Position numbers and translations under genes: made by a program. Shown here piece by piece: positions 15,996-24,682 of a DNA stretch of 64,000 nt. The notes below the pieces were generated by a model. The model worked only from the letters and a program-made list of their open reading frames with translations. It did no database searches and was not told where the DNA came from. The DNA is taken from the NCBI GenBank assembly GCA_947479755.1, contig CANKAM010000001.1:62001-126000 (forward strand), in the 5' to 3' direction. Every line of letters begins with the position of its first letter. Position 1 is the stretch's first letter. Origin of the DNA: Bacteroidota bacterium (GTDB lineage Bacteria > Bacteroidota > Bacteroidia > SXHM01).

Positions 15996-17420
15996 ATGAG
16001 CAAATACTACCTCGGAGTTGACCTCGGCTCAACTACTTCAAAAGCTGTAATCATTAATGAAAATGATGAAATAATAGGACGCGGAATAACCAACACCCGC
16101 GCCAATTACTCAGTTGCATCCGACATAGCACGTGATGAAGCGGTTTACAACGCACGATTTTCAGTGCTGGAGAAAAAACTGGAAAGTGAAATAAATGCAC
16201 GCCCCGAATACAAAAAATACATTACTGATCTGGAAAGCGTGTTTCAGTATGAACAGTTTAAAGTTAAACTTGACCGGTTGGGGGATGAGTTGGTAAAAAC
16301 CTGCAACTCATTTTTTAAAGATGAAAAAATAAGGGAAGAAATACTTAACCATCTTCGTAACATTCGCAGAGCATTTAAACCGAAAATTAAACACGATTAT
16401 TTATACAACAACTTAGGCGCTAAAAATCAATTCTTCCGAGATATTGTTTCAGAAAAATACAATGAAGAAGTAAACAAGTTGGACATGGCACTTTTTGAGC
16501 CCCTGATGATTGTATGGGACAAAAGCATAAGTCCTGCCGAAAATCAACGCGTGCAATTCAATTTTAAAGAACTGGTGCAAAAAGCAATGGATGAGTTGCG
16601 TGAAAAATATAAGAACCTTCCTGAAACTTCAGCAGAAAATACCAGCGTAAATTTTGATGCAGAGATTAATCTGCTTAATGGTAATTTTGACCATGTAGCC
16701 GAAACGCTTCGTCATCATATTGATGAGATATCAGAATTGGAATTTCATATAGCAAACATGACCGGCACCGGCTACGGACGCGCATTGCTTCCTTTCCCAT
16801 CAGATTGTATCCGCTCAGAAATTTTGTGCCATGCCTTTGGTGCACACGCAGTATTTCCAGAAACCCGCACCGTACTTGACATTGGCGGGCAAGATACCAA
16901 GGCCATTCAAGTTGATAAATATGGACTCGTAACATCTTTTCAGATGAATGACCGATGTGCGGCAGGCTGTGGAAGATATCTGGGATATATAGCAGATGAA
17001 ATGAGTATATCATTAAACGAACTTGGTCCCATGGCAATGAAAGCAGAAAAAGAAGTTACCATCTGCTCAACCTGCACCGTGTTTGCAGGAGCCGAGTTAC
17101 GTGAACTTACCAATCTGGGCGAGAAACGTGAAGACATATTAGGAGGTTTGCACAAAGCAATTATTATGCGTGCCATGTCGCTGATTGCAAGGTCAGGCGG
17201 AGTATTTAATGAGTTTACTTTTACGGGAGGTGTTGCCCGCAATCCAGCTGTAATAAAATACCTTACACAATTAGTGCGTGAAAATTACGGCAACGATATC
17301 AAAATTAATATCCATACAGATTCTATTTTTATGGGTGCGCTTGGTGGAGCTATGTTTGCCCGCAGAAACATACAATCAGATTTACCTTCTGCTAAAAAAG
17401 GAAAAGAGGCAACTGCATAA
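15996..17420 (+). CDS. bcrA: Benzoyl-CoA reductase subunit A (ATPase)
   Basis: This 474-residue protein of the BadF/BadG/BcrA/BcrD ATPase family has the phosphate loop GVDLGSTTSKAVIIN at 7-21 and TVLDIGGQDTKAIQVD at about 289-304. A Cys pair for the bridging [4Fe-4S] cluster follows (NDRCAAGCGRYLGYIADEM, then ICSTCTVFAGAEL), and FTGGVARNPAVIKYL sits at the end. A long helical insertion between the first ATPase motifs (about 45-225) is what separates BcrA from the shorter BcrD. With BcrD it couples hydrolysis of ATP to electron transfer into BcrBC. It converges with the histidine kinase gene. Confidence 0.92.
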   Translation: MSKYYLGVDLGSTTSKAVIINENDEIIGRGITNTRANYSVASDIARDEAVYNARFSVLEKKLESEINARPEYKKYITDLESVFQYEQFKVKLDRLGDELVKTCNSFFKDEKIREEILNHLRNIRRAFKPKIKHDYLYNNLGAKNQFFRDIVSEKYNEEVNKLDMALFEPLMIVWDKSISPAENQRVQFNFKELVQKAMDELREKYKNLPETSAENTSVNFDAEINLLNGNFDHVAETLRHHIDEISELEFHIANMTGTGYGRALLPFPSDCIRSEILCHAFGAHAVFPETRTVLDIGGQDTKAIQVDKYGLVTSFQMNDRCAAGCGRYLGYIADEMSISLNELGPMAMKAEKEVTICSTCTVFAGAELRELTNLGEKREDILGGLHKAIIMRAMSLIARSGGVFNEFTFTGGVARNPAVIKYLTQLVRENYGNDIKINIHTDSIFMGALGGAMFARRNIQSDLPSAKKGKEATA

Positions 17421-17457
17421 AAATAATATCAAAAAGAGTACAGGAAGATACTGCAGA

Positions 17458-18639
17458 TTAGATTTTTGAGGTTTCTAACAGTAGAATTTTCACTGTAAAT
17501 TCTGAACCCTCATTTAGTTTGCTCTTAACATCAATAGTACCCTTTAATAATTCAATATATCTGGCAACAATATAGAGCCCAAGTCCGGTTCCCTGAATGT
17601 TACTTGCATTTTCTCCCCTGAAAAAACGTTCAAACAGATGCAACTGGTCTTTCTCTGAAATGCCTATCCCACCATCTTTTACTTTAAAAATAAAATAGTC
17701 AGAAGTGGTTTCTGTAAATAAATTTACTTCACTGCTTCCATTCGAAAATTTCAGAGCATTTGAAATAAGATTGAGTAAGATCTGCTTTACCCCATTTTTA
17801 TCGTTAAGAATTTTATCGACACCTAAATGATTATACTTAATCTTTTTTACAGGTGATGTGTTTGATTTAGTCTCGAAATTTTCTATTACATCGTTTAGGA
17901 AAAGCGGTATGTTAATTTCTTCAGAATTAAAAGAAAATTTCCCTTCATCAAGTTTAGCCACTGAAAGAGTGCCTTCAATTAATTCAGTTAAGTATTCAAT
18001 CACTGATTTTATTTTGTTAATGTGCTTGAGCTGATTTTCCTTATCATTAGTTTCTGCATACTTTGTAATTAATGTAATCGATGAAAGAATAATTGCAAGC
18101 GGTGTTCGAAACTCATGAGAGACCATCGTAACAACGCGGGATTTCAGTTCATTCAGTTCTTTCTCATGCTCCAAAGCAATTCCAAGTTCTGCTTTTGATT
18201 TTTCGAGCTCTTTCAATGATTCCTCTAAAACTTTTGTGCGCTCGTTTACTTTTTCTTCAAGTTGGTTGTTTGATGTTTTCAGTTTTTCTGAAAATTGTGT
18301 CATCTCTTCCATCTGTTTATTCACTACAGCTTCCATTTTTTTAAAATTTAATATTATAAAAGTAGCTGCCACAATGCTAATCACGGATAAAATTCTGTTT
18401 ACCGGAGCTGTGTAGGTTTCAATAGTTGAATGCGGAGAAAGAAAATAACCCAACAGTGTGAATATAATTGCAGCAAACGCCACTGTAATTACGAGTGCTT
18501 TTTTTTCAACCCACATGGTCATCATTATAATAATGACATAGAGCATCCCATCTGCAATTCCCAGTGGAGTTAATATATCAAATACAAGTATTCCCGCCAA
18601 CAGCAACAATACCGTAAATAGTTTGATCTTATAGCTCAT
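17458..18639 (-). CDS. Orphan membrane histidine kinase
   Basis: This sensor kinase of about 393 residues has an N-terminal membrane region of roughly four segments (about 1-105) with little periplasmic sequence. A coiled coil follows (about 110-170), then a HisKA domain with the phosphoacceptor His in VSHEFRTPLAIIL. The HATPase domain has N box NLISNALKFSN, G1 DGGIGI, F box FERFFRG and G2 GTGLGLYIV. The track start at 18675 overlaps a predicted -7 element, so MSYKIKLF at 18639 is preferred. No response regulator is adjacent. It sits on the opposite strand within the bcr genes and has its own ATGA-N6-TCAT site (18698-18711). The signal may be membrane-bound or redox in nature, but this is inference. 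Confidence 0.88.
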   Translation of the reverse strand: MSYKIKLFTVLLLLAGILVFDILTPLGIADGMLYVIIIMMTMWVEKKALVITVAFAAIIFTLLGYFLSPHSTIETYTAPVNRILSVISIVAATFIILNFKKMEAVVNKQMEEMTQFSEKLKTSNNQLEEKVNERTKVLEESLKELEKSKAELGIALEHEKELNELKSRVVTMVSHEFRTPLAIILSSITLITKYAETNDKENQLKHINKIKSVIEYLTELIEGTLSVAKLDEGKFSFNSEEINIPLFLNDVIENFETKSNTSPVKKIKYNHLGVDKILNDKNGVKQILLNLISNALKFSNGSSEVNLFTETTSDYFIFKVKDGGIGISEKDQLHLFERFFRGENASNIQGTGLGLYIVARYIELLKGTIDVKSKLNEGSEFTVKILLLETSKI

Positions 18640-18697
18640 AATAAATTTATTCTTGAAAAATGAGAACACAAACATCTGAAACTATTGAATTTAGCAC

Positions 18698-18711
18698 ATG
18701 ACAAAAGTCAT
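18698..18711 (-). promoter_or_regulatory. Crp/Fnr-type operator for the histidine kinase gene
   Basis: ATGACAAAAGTCAT is a perfect palindrome (CATGAC-N4-GTCATG, 18697-18712). On the minus strand a -7-like element (CAAACATC on plus, 18669-18676; GATGTTTG on minus) is centred 32 bp away, upstream of the kinase start at 18639. Confidence 0.6.
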
Positions 18712-18740
18712 GATAGTCAAATTTTTATCGCTATAAAACC

Positions 18741-18754
18741 ATGATGCTAGTCAT
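18741..18754 (+). promoter_or_regulatory. Crp/Fnr-type operator for the bcrD transcript
   Basis: ATGATGCTAGTCAT has the same ATGA-N6-TCAT core, 43 bp from the previous site. TTTCTTTG (18777-18784), one mismatch from TAnnTTTG, is centred exactly 33 bp downstream, so it should activate the small ORF at 18804 and bcrD onward. Confidence 0.65.
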
Positions 18755-18803
18755 AGTATAAAAAATGAAGTTCTTGTTTCTTTGCTATACTAATTTGTAA
18801 TTA

Positions 18804-18977
18804 ATGAAAAGAAAAATTCGTGCTCTCGGAGCAGGATTAAAAAGTAAAGCGATTTCGTCACCGAAACACATCGGCTATGAAGAAAAATGTCACCACAGTG
18901 TTATAAATTATTATTGGACAAGAAATATTGAAATTAAACATCAACTTGTAACTAAACAACAAACTGTAATCGCATAA
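18804..18977 (+). CDS. Small basic protein upstream of bcrD (57 residues)
   Basis: This small ORF falls below the track's length limit. It begins MKRKIRALGAGLKSKA and ends KQQTVIA, with a stop 11 bp before bcrD. It starts 20 bp after a -7-like element governed by the operator at 18741, so it would be the first cistron of the bcrD transcript. It is rich in Lys and Arg in its first half and contains Cys-His-His and Tyr-Tyr-Trp in the middle. I recognise no family. It could be a genuine small protein or just a leader open frame. Confidence 0.4.
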   Translation: MKRKIRALGAGLKSKAISSPKHIGYEEKCHHSVINYYWTRNIEIKHQLVTKQQTVIA

Positions 18978-18988
18978 ATCAAATAAGT

Positions 18989-19828
18989 ATGGAACAATCA
19001 TTTTATACAATGGGCATTGATGTAGGAAGCAACTTCATCAAATTAGTTTTGTTAGATTATTCTGCCAAACCTAAAATTGTTGACAAGCACACTGAGAAAA
19101 TCCGCAAGCGAAACCCTACACAGGTAGCTGACGAAATGATAAGCACAATGCTTGCCAAGCATAACCTCACTTACGAAGATGTGGCATATCTGGCTTCAAC
19201 AGGTGAAGGTGATTTGGTTAAGCGCAAACGCGGACACTTTTACGGAATGACCACCCACTCAAAAGGAGCGCATTTTCTTTTTCCCGATGCGCGCACTGTT
19301 GTAGATATGGGAGCACTGTTTGTGCGAGCCGTAAAAATATCGCCAGATGCCCGTGTTCAGGATTATAAAATGACAGGACAATGCGCTTCCGGATCAGGAC
19401 AATTTGTTGAAAACATTTCGCGATATCTCGGTTTATCCATTGAAGAAGTAGGTGATGTTTCGTTGCAGGCTGATAATGCAGAAGTATCCTCAGGTATTTG
19501 TGCTGTGCTTGCCGAAACAGATGTAATCAACATGGTTTCACGCGGCATTTCAACACCAAATATTATTAAAGGAATACACATTTCAATTGCCGGGCGGATA
19601 CTTAAATTGCTCAGCTCTCTGAAAGGCGAATCGCCAATTATTTTAACAGGTGGTATGGCGCTGAATAAAGGAATGATGCAAGCATTAGAAGAGCAACTAG
19701 AGGAAACCGGCAAAAAGTTTGAAGTAAAAACGCATCCCGATGCGATATATGCCGGTGCCTTGGGAGCTGCACTGTGGGGAGGTTTCAGACATATTAAATT
19801 AATAGAAAAACAAGCTTTAGCAGCCTGA
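18989..19828 (+). CDS. bcrD: Benzoyl-CoA reductase subunit D (ATPase)
   Basis: This 279-residue protein of the same ATPase family as BcrA lacks the long insertion, matching the length of Thauera BcrD. It shows GIDVGSNFIKLVLLD at 9-23, a second phosphate motif TVVDMGALFVRAVKI, cluster Cys in MTGQCASGSGQFVENIS and VSSGICAVLAETDVIN, and ILTGGMALNKGMMQAL. It should dimerise with BcrA around a shared [4Fe-4S] cluster and drive ATP-dependent electron transfer to BcrBC. It is followed directly by the ligase gene (1-bp overlap of stop and start). Confidence 0.92.
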   Translation: MEQSFYTMGIDVGSNFIKLVLLDYSAKPKIVDKHTEKIRKRNPTQVADEMISTMLAKHNLTYEDVAYLASTGEGDLVKRKRGHFYGMTTHSKGAHFLFPDARTVVDMGALFVRAVKISPDARVQDYKMTGQCASGSGQFVENISRYLGLSIEEVGDVSLQADNAEVSSGICAVLAETDVINMVSRGISTPNIIKGIHISIAGRILKLLSSLKGESPIILTGGMALNKGMMQALEEQLEETGKKFEVKTHPDAIYAGALGAALWGGFRHIKLIEKQALAA

Positions 19829-21582
19829 TGCAATACTTGAATTCCAATATTGAATTAAGGGAAACTGTTCCTAACATAGCACAAATGTTGCAACACAATG
19901 CAACACGTTTTGCAGATAATTATGTGTTTTTTGAAAAACAAGATGGAGTTTACAAAGGCATAACGTGGAAAGTTTTTTACCGCGATATTCTAAATCTTGC
20001 AGCCAGCTTGAAAAAAGCGGGATTTGCAAGTGGTGATAAAATGATTTTTTATTCACCAAACAGATTTGAAATGCTGGAACTTGAGTTAGCCGTGATGGCA
20101 ATCGGGGGGGTTAGTATTCCGATTTTTGCGTTCTTCAATTCCGACACAGCTGAATTATTAATAAAACATTCCGATGCAAAATATCTTGCAGTAGCAGGGC
20201 ATACACAACTGAATAATATACATGCCTCAATTCCTCTGAAACACATTATTGTATTTGATGATATAATTGATGACAGATTTAATAATCTTCTCTCTTTTCA
20301 CTCGCTGTTTGAAAACGAAAATATAAATGACCAGGTGCTTCGCACAGATGCCTTAGGAGATGAAATATGTCTGAATATGTACACCTCCGGCACAATGGGA
20401 ACACCCAAATGTGTGCAATTAACGCACACCAATATTTTGTCACAACAGGCAGCAATACAGCAATTGTGGAATGTAGATGAGCATGACCGGTTTCTCTCAT
20501 ACCTGCCATGGCATCATAGTTTTGGAGGTATTTATGAGCTGTTCGCAGTCTTATGCAACGGTGCAACTATGTATTTAGAATCGTGTTATGGAAAAGACGC
20601 TTCAACTATACTTGAAAACTGGAATTTAGTTAAGCCCACCATCTATTTTAGCGTTCCACGGGTCTATCAGGCGATTTTTGAACTTTTCAAAACTAATCCC
20701 GATGCCGAAAAAATATTTTTTCATCCTCAACTGAAATTTGTTTTTACTGCTGCCGCACCCATGCCCGAAAAACTATCAAATGAATTTGCAAAGCGTAACG
20801 TGCTTATTTATGAAGGTTGGGGATTAACAGAAACATCGCCCTGCAGCACTGTTACTGACCCACATTCAAAACGTGAAGCGGGTGTTGTAGGTAAACCTAT
20901 TCCGGGTGTTTCTCTGCGGATTGCAGATGACGGAGAAATTCAAGTGAAGGGACCAAATGTGATGAAAGGGTATTATAAAAATGATGAAGCAAATAAAGGA
21001 GCCTTTACAGATGAGGGTTGGTTTTGCACAGGGGATATTGGAGAGTTTACTTCAAACGGATTGAAATTAATAGCACGCAAAGACAGGATTTTCAAACTTT
21101 CAAACGGTGAAAAAGTTATTCCAACAGACATGGAAACACTCATTCACGGAAAATGTCATTATATCGCTTTTGCAATGGTAGAAGGTTCAGGAAAGGAATA
21201 TCCTGTTGCACTGCTTTTTCCCAACAAAAAACTTTTTGAAAACCCGGATTATGAAATCAGTCCAATTGAAGGGTGTTTTTGTCCGCGTAGCCCAGAGGAA
21301 TTAGCAAAGTGCCTCCGAGGTTGTTTAAATGATGCTAACTGCGCAATAGGGCAAAAATTTGCAAAAATAAAATCTGCAGTTCTGATTGATGACGAACTTT
21401 CACTGGAGAAGGGAACACTGACACCATCAATGAAAGCAGCAGTAAAAAATGTAGTTACTATGTATAAAGAGCAGTTGGAAAATTTATATGAAAGCAATCC
21501 TGTTCAAAACGAAAAAGTATTTGTAATAAAATTAGACGATAAGTACCCTGGAAGAGTTATGCAACTTGATAAAGTCTCATAA
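19828..21582 (+). CDS. AMP-forming acyl-/aryl-CoA ligase
   Basis: This 584-residue adenylate-forming enzyme belongs to the long-chain acyl-CoA synthetase (FadD/FAA1-like) branch. Visible motifs are MYTSGTMGTPKCVQLTH (about 184-200), SYLPWHHSFGGIYEL, YEGWGLTETSPCSTV, and GWFCTGDIGEFTSNGLKLIARKDRIFKLSNGEKVIP (about 390-430). In a benzoyl-CoA cluster it probably makes benzoyl-CoA, 4-hydroxybenzoyl-CoA or a related aryl-CoA from the free acid, using ATP. It is not a classical benzoate-CoA ligase by its overall look, so substrate is inferred from context. No other CoA ligase is encoded nearby. It overlaps bcrD by 1 bp and is 11 bp from the next gene. Confidence 0.82.
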   Translation: MQYLNSNIELRETVPNIAQMLQHNATRFADNYVFFEKQDGVYKGITWKVFYRDILNLAASLKKAGFASGDKMIFYSPNRFEMLELELAVMAIGGVSIPIFAFFNSDTAELLIKHSDAKYLAVAGHTQLNNIHASIPLKHIIVFDDIIDDRFNNLLSFHSLFENENINDQVLRTDALGDEICLNMYTSGTMGTPKCVQLTHTNILSQQAAIQQLWNVDEHDRFLSYLPWHHSFGGIYELFAVLCNGATMYLESCYGKDASTILENWNLVKPTIYFSVPRVYQAIFELFKTNPDAEKIFFHPQLKFVFTAAAPMPEKLSNEFAKRNVLIYEGWGLTETSPCSTVTDPHSKREAGVVGKPIPGVSLRIADDGEIQVKGPNVMKGYYKNDEANKGAFTDEGWFCTGDIGEFTSNGLKLIARKDRIFKLSNGEKVIPTDMETLIHGKCHYIAFAMVEGSGKEYPVALLFPNKKLFENPDYEISPIEGCFCPRSPEELAKCLRGCLNDANCAIGQKFAKIKSAVLIDDELSLEKGTLTPSMKAAVKNVVTMYKEQLENLYESNPVQNEKVFVIKLDDKYPGRVMQLDKVS

Positions 21583-21593
21583 AAATATAAGAA

Positions 21594-22826
21594 ATGAGCG
21601 AATACAAAATAAAATCAACTGAAACCATGAAGCGTATCATGGGCGAATATTTTATAAGCCTTGATGAAACAACACGTCAAAAAAAGGTAGCGTGGTGCAC
21701 CAGTGTTGGTCCGGCTGAACTGCTGCGCTCATTTGGTTTTGAAGTTTACTTTCCGGAAAATCACGGGGCTTTATTAGGCGCAACACGCACTGCAATGGAT
21801 TTTATTCCCGAAGCCGTGAAGTGCGGATATTCCGGACATGTATGTTCATATACTACTGCGGATATTGGTTCGTATCTGAAAAAGGAAACCCCGCTGCAAA
21901 AGCATTATGGATTAAAAGGTGCACCAAAGCCTGATTTAATTGCTTACAACACCAATCAGTGTCGTGAGGTGCAGGATTGGTTTCGGTTTTTTGCTGATGA
22001 ATTTAAGTGCCCGATAGTTGGCATAATGCCTCCGCGCCATGTTGATGAAGTTAGCAGTGACGAAGTGGATTTAGTGGTAAAGCAATTTAAAAATATGATT
22101 CCTGTTTGCGAACAGGTTAGCGGACAAAAATTTGACCTTGATAAATTTAAGGAAGTAATAAAACTAAGTAAAGAAGCTACATTGCTATGGCAAAAAGTTT
22201 TAAAAACTTCTACCGCCATGAATGCGCCTTTAAGCTTTTTTGATGGCACCATTCACATGGGTCCAATAGTGGTTTTGCGTGGAACGCAGGTTGCAAAAGA
22301 TTACTACACAACCCTGCTTGCCGAATTGAAAAACAATGTAAATAACAATTTTGGATTTCTTCCAAAAGCAAAAACCAGAATTTTCTGGGAAGGAATGCCC
22401 ATTTGGGGAAAACTAAGAATGTTAAGTGATTTATTTACTTCCAATCATGCTGCTGTTGTTGCTTCAACCTATTGCAGCAGTTGGGTATTTGACAAGTTTG
22501 ATGAAACGGACCCCTGGAATTCAACCGCACGGGCTTACACCGAAATATTCATCAACCGCAGTGAAAAAGCAAAAATGAAAATGCTGGCAGATTGGTTTGA
22601 TGAATACAAAATTGATGGCATTGTTTTTCACGACAGTAAAACCTGTTTCAATAATTCAAATGCAAAATTCGGAATGCCCCAGCGTTTGCAAAAATTAACA
22701 GGAGTGCCTGCCTTGGTGATAGAAGGAGATTTATGTGATTTGCGTTTTTTCAGCGAAGGACAAAGCATGACGAAAATTGAAACATTTATAGAGCAATTGG
22801 AAGAAAATAAACTGGTTAATAATTAA
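21594..22826 (+). CDS. Third BcrB/HgdB-like reductase or dehydratase subunit
   Basis: This 410-residue HgdB-family protein is paralogous to the BcrB gene upstream but clearly divergent. It keeps the equivalent of the cluster segment (GHVCSYTTADIGSYL, compared with CTYVKCDIG of BcrB), a NTNQCREVQDWFRFF segment, RIFWEGMPIWGKLRM, a DSKTCFNNSNAKFGMPQRL segment and IEGDLCDLRFFS. No BcrC-like partner is paired with it. It lies 9 bp before the reductase/ATPase fusion, and the two probably form a unit. It may be a 2-hydroxyacyl-CoA dehydratase component or an alternative ring-reductase subunit; the sequence does not settle which. Confidence 0.82.
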   Translation: MSEYKIKSTETMKRIMGEYFISLDETTRQKKVAWCTSVGPAELLRSFGFEVYFPENHGALLGATRTAMDFIPEAVKCGYSGHVCSYTTADIGSYLKKETPLQKHYGLKGAPKPDLIAYNTNQCREVQDWFRFFADEFKCPIVGIMPPRHVDEVSSDEVDLVVKQFKNMIPVCEQVSGQKFDLDKFKEVIKLSKEATLLWQKVLKTSTAMNAPLSFFDGTIHMGPIVVLRGTQVAKDYYTTLLAELKNNVNNNFGFLPKAKTRIFWEGMPIWGKLRMLSDLFTSNHAAVVASTYCSSWVFDKFDETDPWNSTARAYTEIFINRSEKAKMKMLADWFDEYKIDGIVFHDSKTCFNNSNAKFGMPQRLQKLTGVPALVIEGDLCDLRFFSEGQSMTKIETFIEQLEENKLVNN

Positions 22827-22835
22827 GAACGGCAA

Positions 22836-24680
22836 GTGAGTAATAAGCAAAAACTAAAAGTTGGAATTATTGGTCTTGGGCCGGTAGGAATGATTTTGGC
22901 TGTGAAATTACAGGAAGCAGGCTGTGAAGTGGCTATTTGTGAGCAAAACGAAGCCAAAGCAAAAAAAATAAAAAACGAAGGAATTATTCTTGAAAATGTA
23001 ATCTCCGCTTCTGCAAAATTTGAAAAAGTATGTCAATCAGTTTCAGAACTTCAGGATTGGGATGCCGATTATCTGATTTTTGCTTTAAAATCACATCAAA
23101 CACCTACAGCTGTTAAAGAAGCACAGATACTGAATACTGAAAAACTTACAGTAGTATCGGCACAAAACGGTATTAATATTGAAGAATTGCTGGTTGAGGG
23201 TTTTGGCGAAGATAAAACATTGAGGATGGTTATCAACTTTGCCGGAAATCCGGTAGCACCCAACAATACAAAGGTTACATTTTTCACACCGCCAAATTAT
23301 ATCGGATCAATTAATGAAGCCCGGCTTAACAAAGCAGCTGAAATTGCATCAATTCTTTCATCAGTGAAACTTGAAACTAAAGTTGTAGGCTCTTTTGAAT
23401 TGGTAAAAAGAGTTTGGGAGAAAACCATTTTAAATTCTTCACTCAGTGCGTTATGCGGTGTTGGTCGGTTAACAATGGCTGAAGCCATGAACGACCCCGA
23501 CACAGTTGAATTAATTGAGCAGATAATAAGAGAAGGAGTTGATGTTGCAGAGAAAGAAAAAATACATTTCCCTGATGATTTTATTAGGCAATGCATGCGC
23601 TACCTGAAAAAGGGAGGCGACCATTTTCCATCGCTTGCGCTTGACCTGATTAATAACCGACCAACTGAGATTGATTATTTCAACGGAAAAATTGTGGAAT
23701 ATGGAAAGAAGCATTATGTCCGTGCCTCGCTAAATCTTTCATTCACTAACATGGTGAAAGCAATGACCAACAAAAATATTATTTCCAGAATTCCGGGTGC
23801 AGCAGGCAATGTGAATAGGAAAATTATGGAGAAAGGAATTGTAAATAAAAATGGTTCTGCGCAGGTGTTCCAGAATAAAAACTGTTTTTTAGGAATTGAT
23901 CTTGGGTCGGCATATTCAAAATTTACAGTTATTGATGACACCGCTGAAATTTTGTTCAGATATTTTCTGCCAACTTTAAATAATGATAAGCAGGCTTTTA
24001 AAAATGTGATGCAAACTGTTTTGTCAAATTTTAGCATTAGGTACAGTTGTGCAACCGGATATGGCAGAAAACACTTTACAGATACAGACATTGTCAAGAC
24101 AGAAATAAATTGTGCAGCAGCAGGAGTTTCTCATTTCTATCAGGGTGAAAAAAACATTATAGACATTGGCGGGGAAGACATAAAAATCATTCGCTGTAAT
24201 GACGAAAATCACGTAAAGAATTTTTACATGAACGATAAATGTGCTGCCGGCACAGGCTCATTCCTCTCAGAAATTGCAGAACGCGCTGAAATAAATATTA
24301 CTGAAATGAGCAGTCTGGCATCCTTATCAAATTATGATAAAGAGTTGAACAGTTTCTGCACAGTGTTTGCAAAAACCGAAATAATGAACTGGGTTTTTGA
24401 AGGCATGAAAACACAGGATATAGCACGCGGCATCTATATTTCAATAGCAAATAAGGTTGCAAAAATGCGCTTAGACCCGGGAATTCCTACGTATATGATT
24501 GGAGGCGTAATTGCGCATCACCCTTATCTGAAAGTGCTGCTGAATGAAAAGTTTGACAAGGATATCCAGATAATTGAAAACCCTCAGTTTGTGGTTTCTT
24601 TTGGAGCAGCTCTTATTGCGAAGCAAACTTATAATAGAGATGAAAACAAAACGAAAGAAAAAGAACTTCAGGAGAATTAA
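22836..24680 (+). CDS. Ketopantoate reductase-like / BcrD-type ATPase fusion protein
   Basis: This 614-residue protein is a two-domain fusion. Residues about 1-310 are a complete ketopantoate reductase (PanE/ApbA) fold: cofactor loop GIIGLGPVGMILAVKLQEAG, FALKSHQT, SAQNGI, the catalytic Lys region LVKRVWEKTILNSSLSAL and PTEIDYFNGKIVEYG. Residues about 348-600 are a BcrD/HgdC-type ATPase: GIDLGSAYSKFTVID, NIIDIGGEDIKIIR, cluster Cys in NDKCAAGTGSFLSEI and NSFCTVFAKTEIMNW, then YMIGGVIAHHP. Both halves keep key residues, so neither looks decayed. A reductase linked to an electron-activating ATPase beside an HgdB-like subunit suggests a reduce-then-dehydrate or second ring-reduction module. GTG at 22836 is used as start. 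Confidence 0.85.
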   Translation: MSNKQKLKVGIIGLGPVGMILAVKLQEAGCEVAICEQNEAKAKKIKNEGIILENVISASAKFEKVCQSVSELQDWDADYLIFALKSHQTPTAVKEAQILNTEKLTVVSAQNGINIEELLVEGFGEDKTLRMVINFAGNPVAPNNTKVTFFTPPNYIGSINEARLNKAAEIASILSSVKLETKVVGSFELVKRVWEKTILNSSLSALCGVGRLTMAEAMNDPDTVELIEQIIREGVDVAEKEKIHFPDDFIRQCMRYLKKGGDHFPSLALDLINNRPTEIDYFNGKIVEYGKKHYVRASLNLSFTNMVKAMTNKNIISRIPGAAGNVNRKIMEKGIVNKNGSAQVFQNKNCFLGIDLGSAYSKFTVIDDTAEILFRYFLPTLNNDKQAFKNVMQTVLSNFSIRYSCATGYGRKHFTDTDIVKTEINCAAAGVSHFYQGEKNIIDIGGEDIKIIRCNDENHVKNFYMNDKCAAGTGSFLSEIAERAEINITEMSSLASLSNYDKELNSFCTVFAKTEIMNWVFEGMKTQDIARGIYISIANKVAKMRLDPGIPTYMIGGVIAHHPYLKVLLNEKFDKDIQIIENPQFVVSFGAALIAKQTYNRDENKTKEKELQEN

Positions 24681-24682
24681 AA

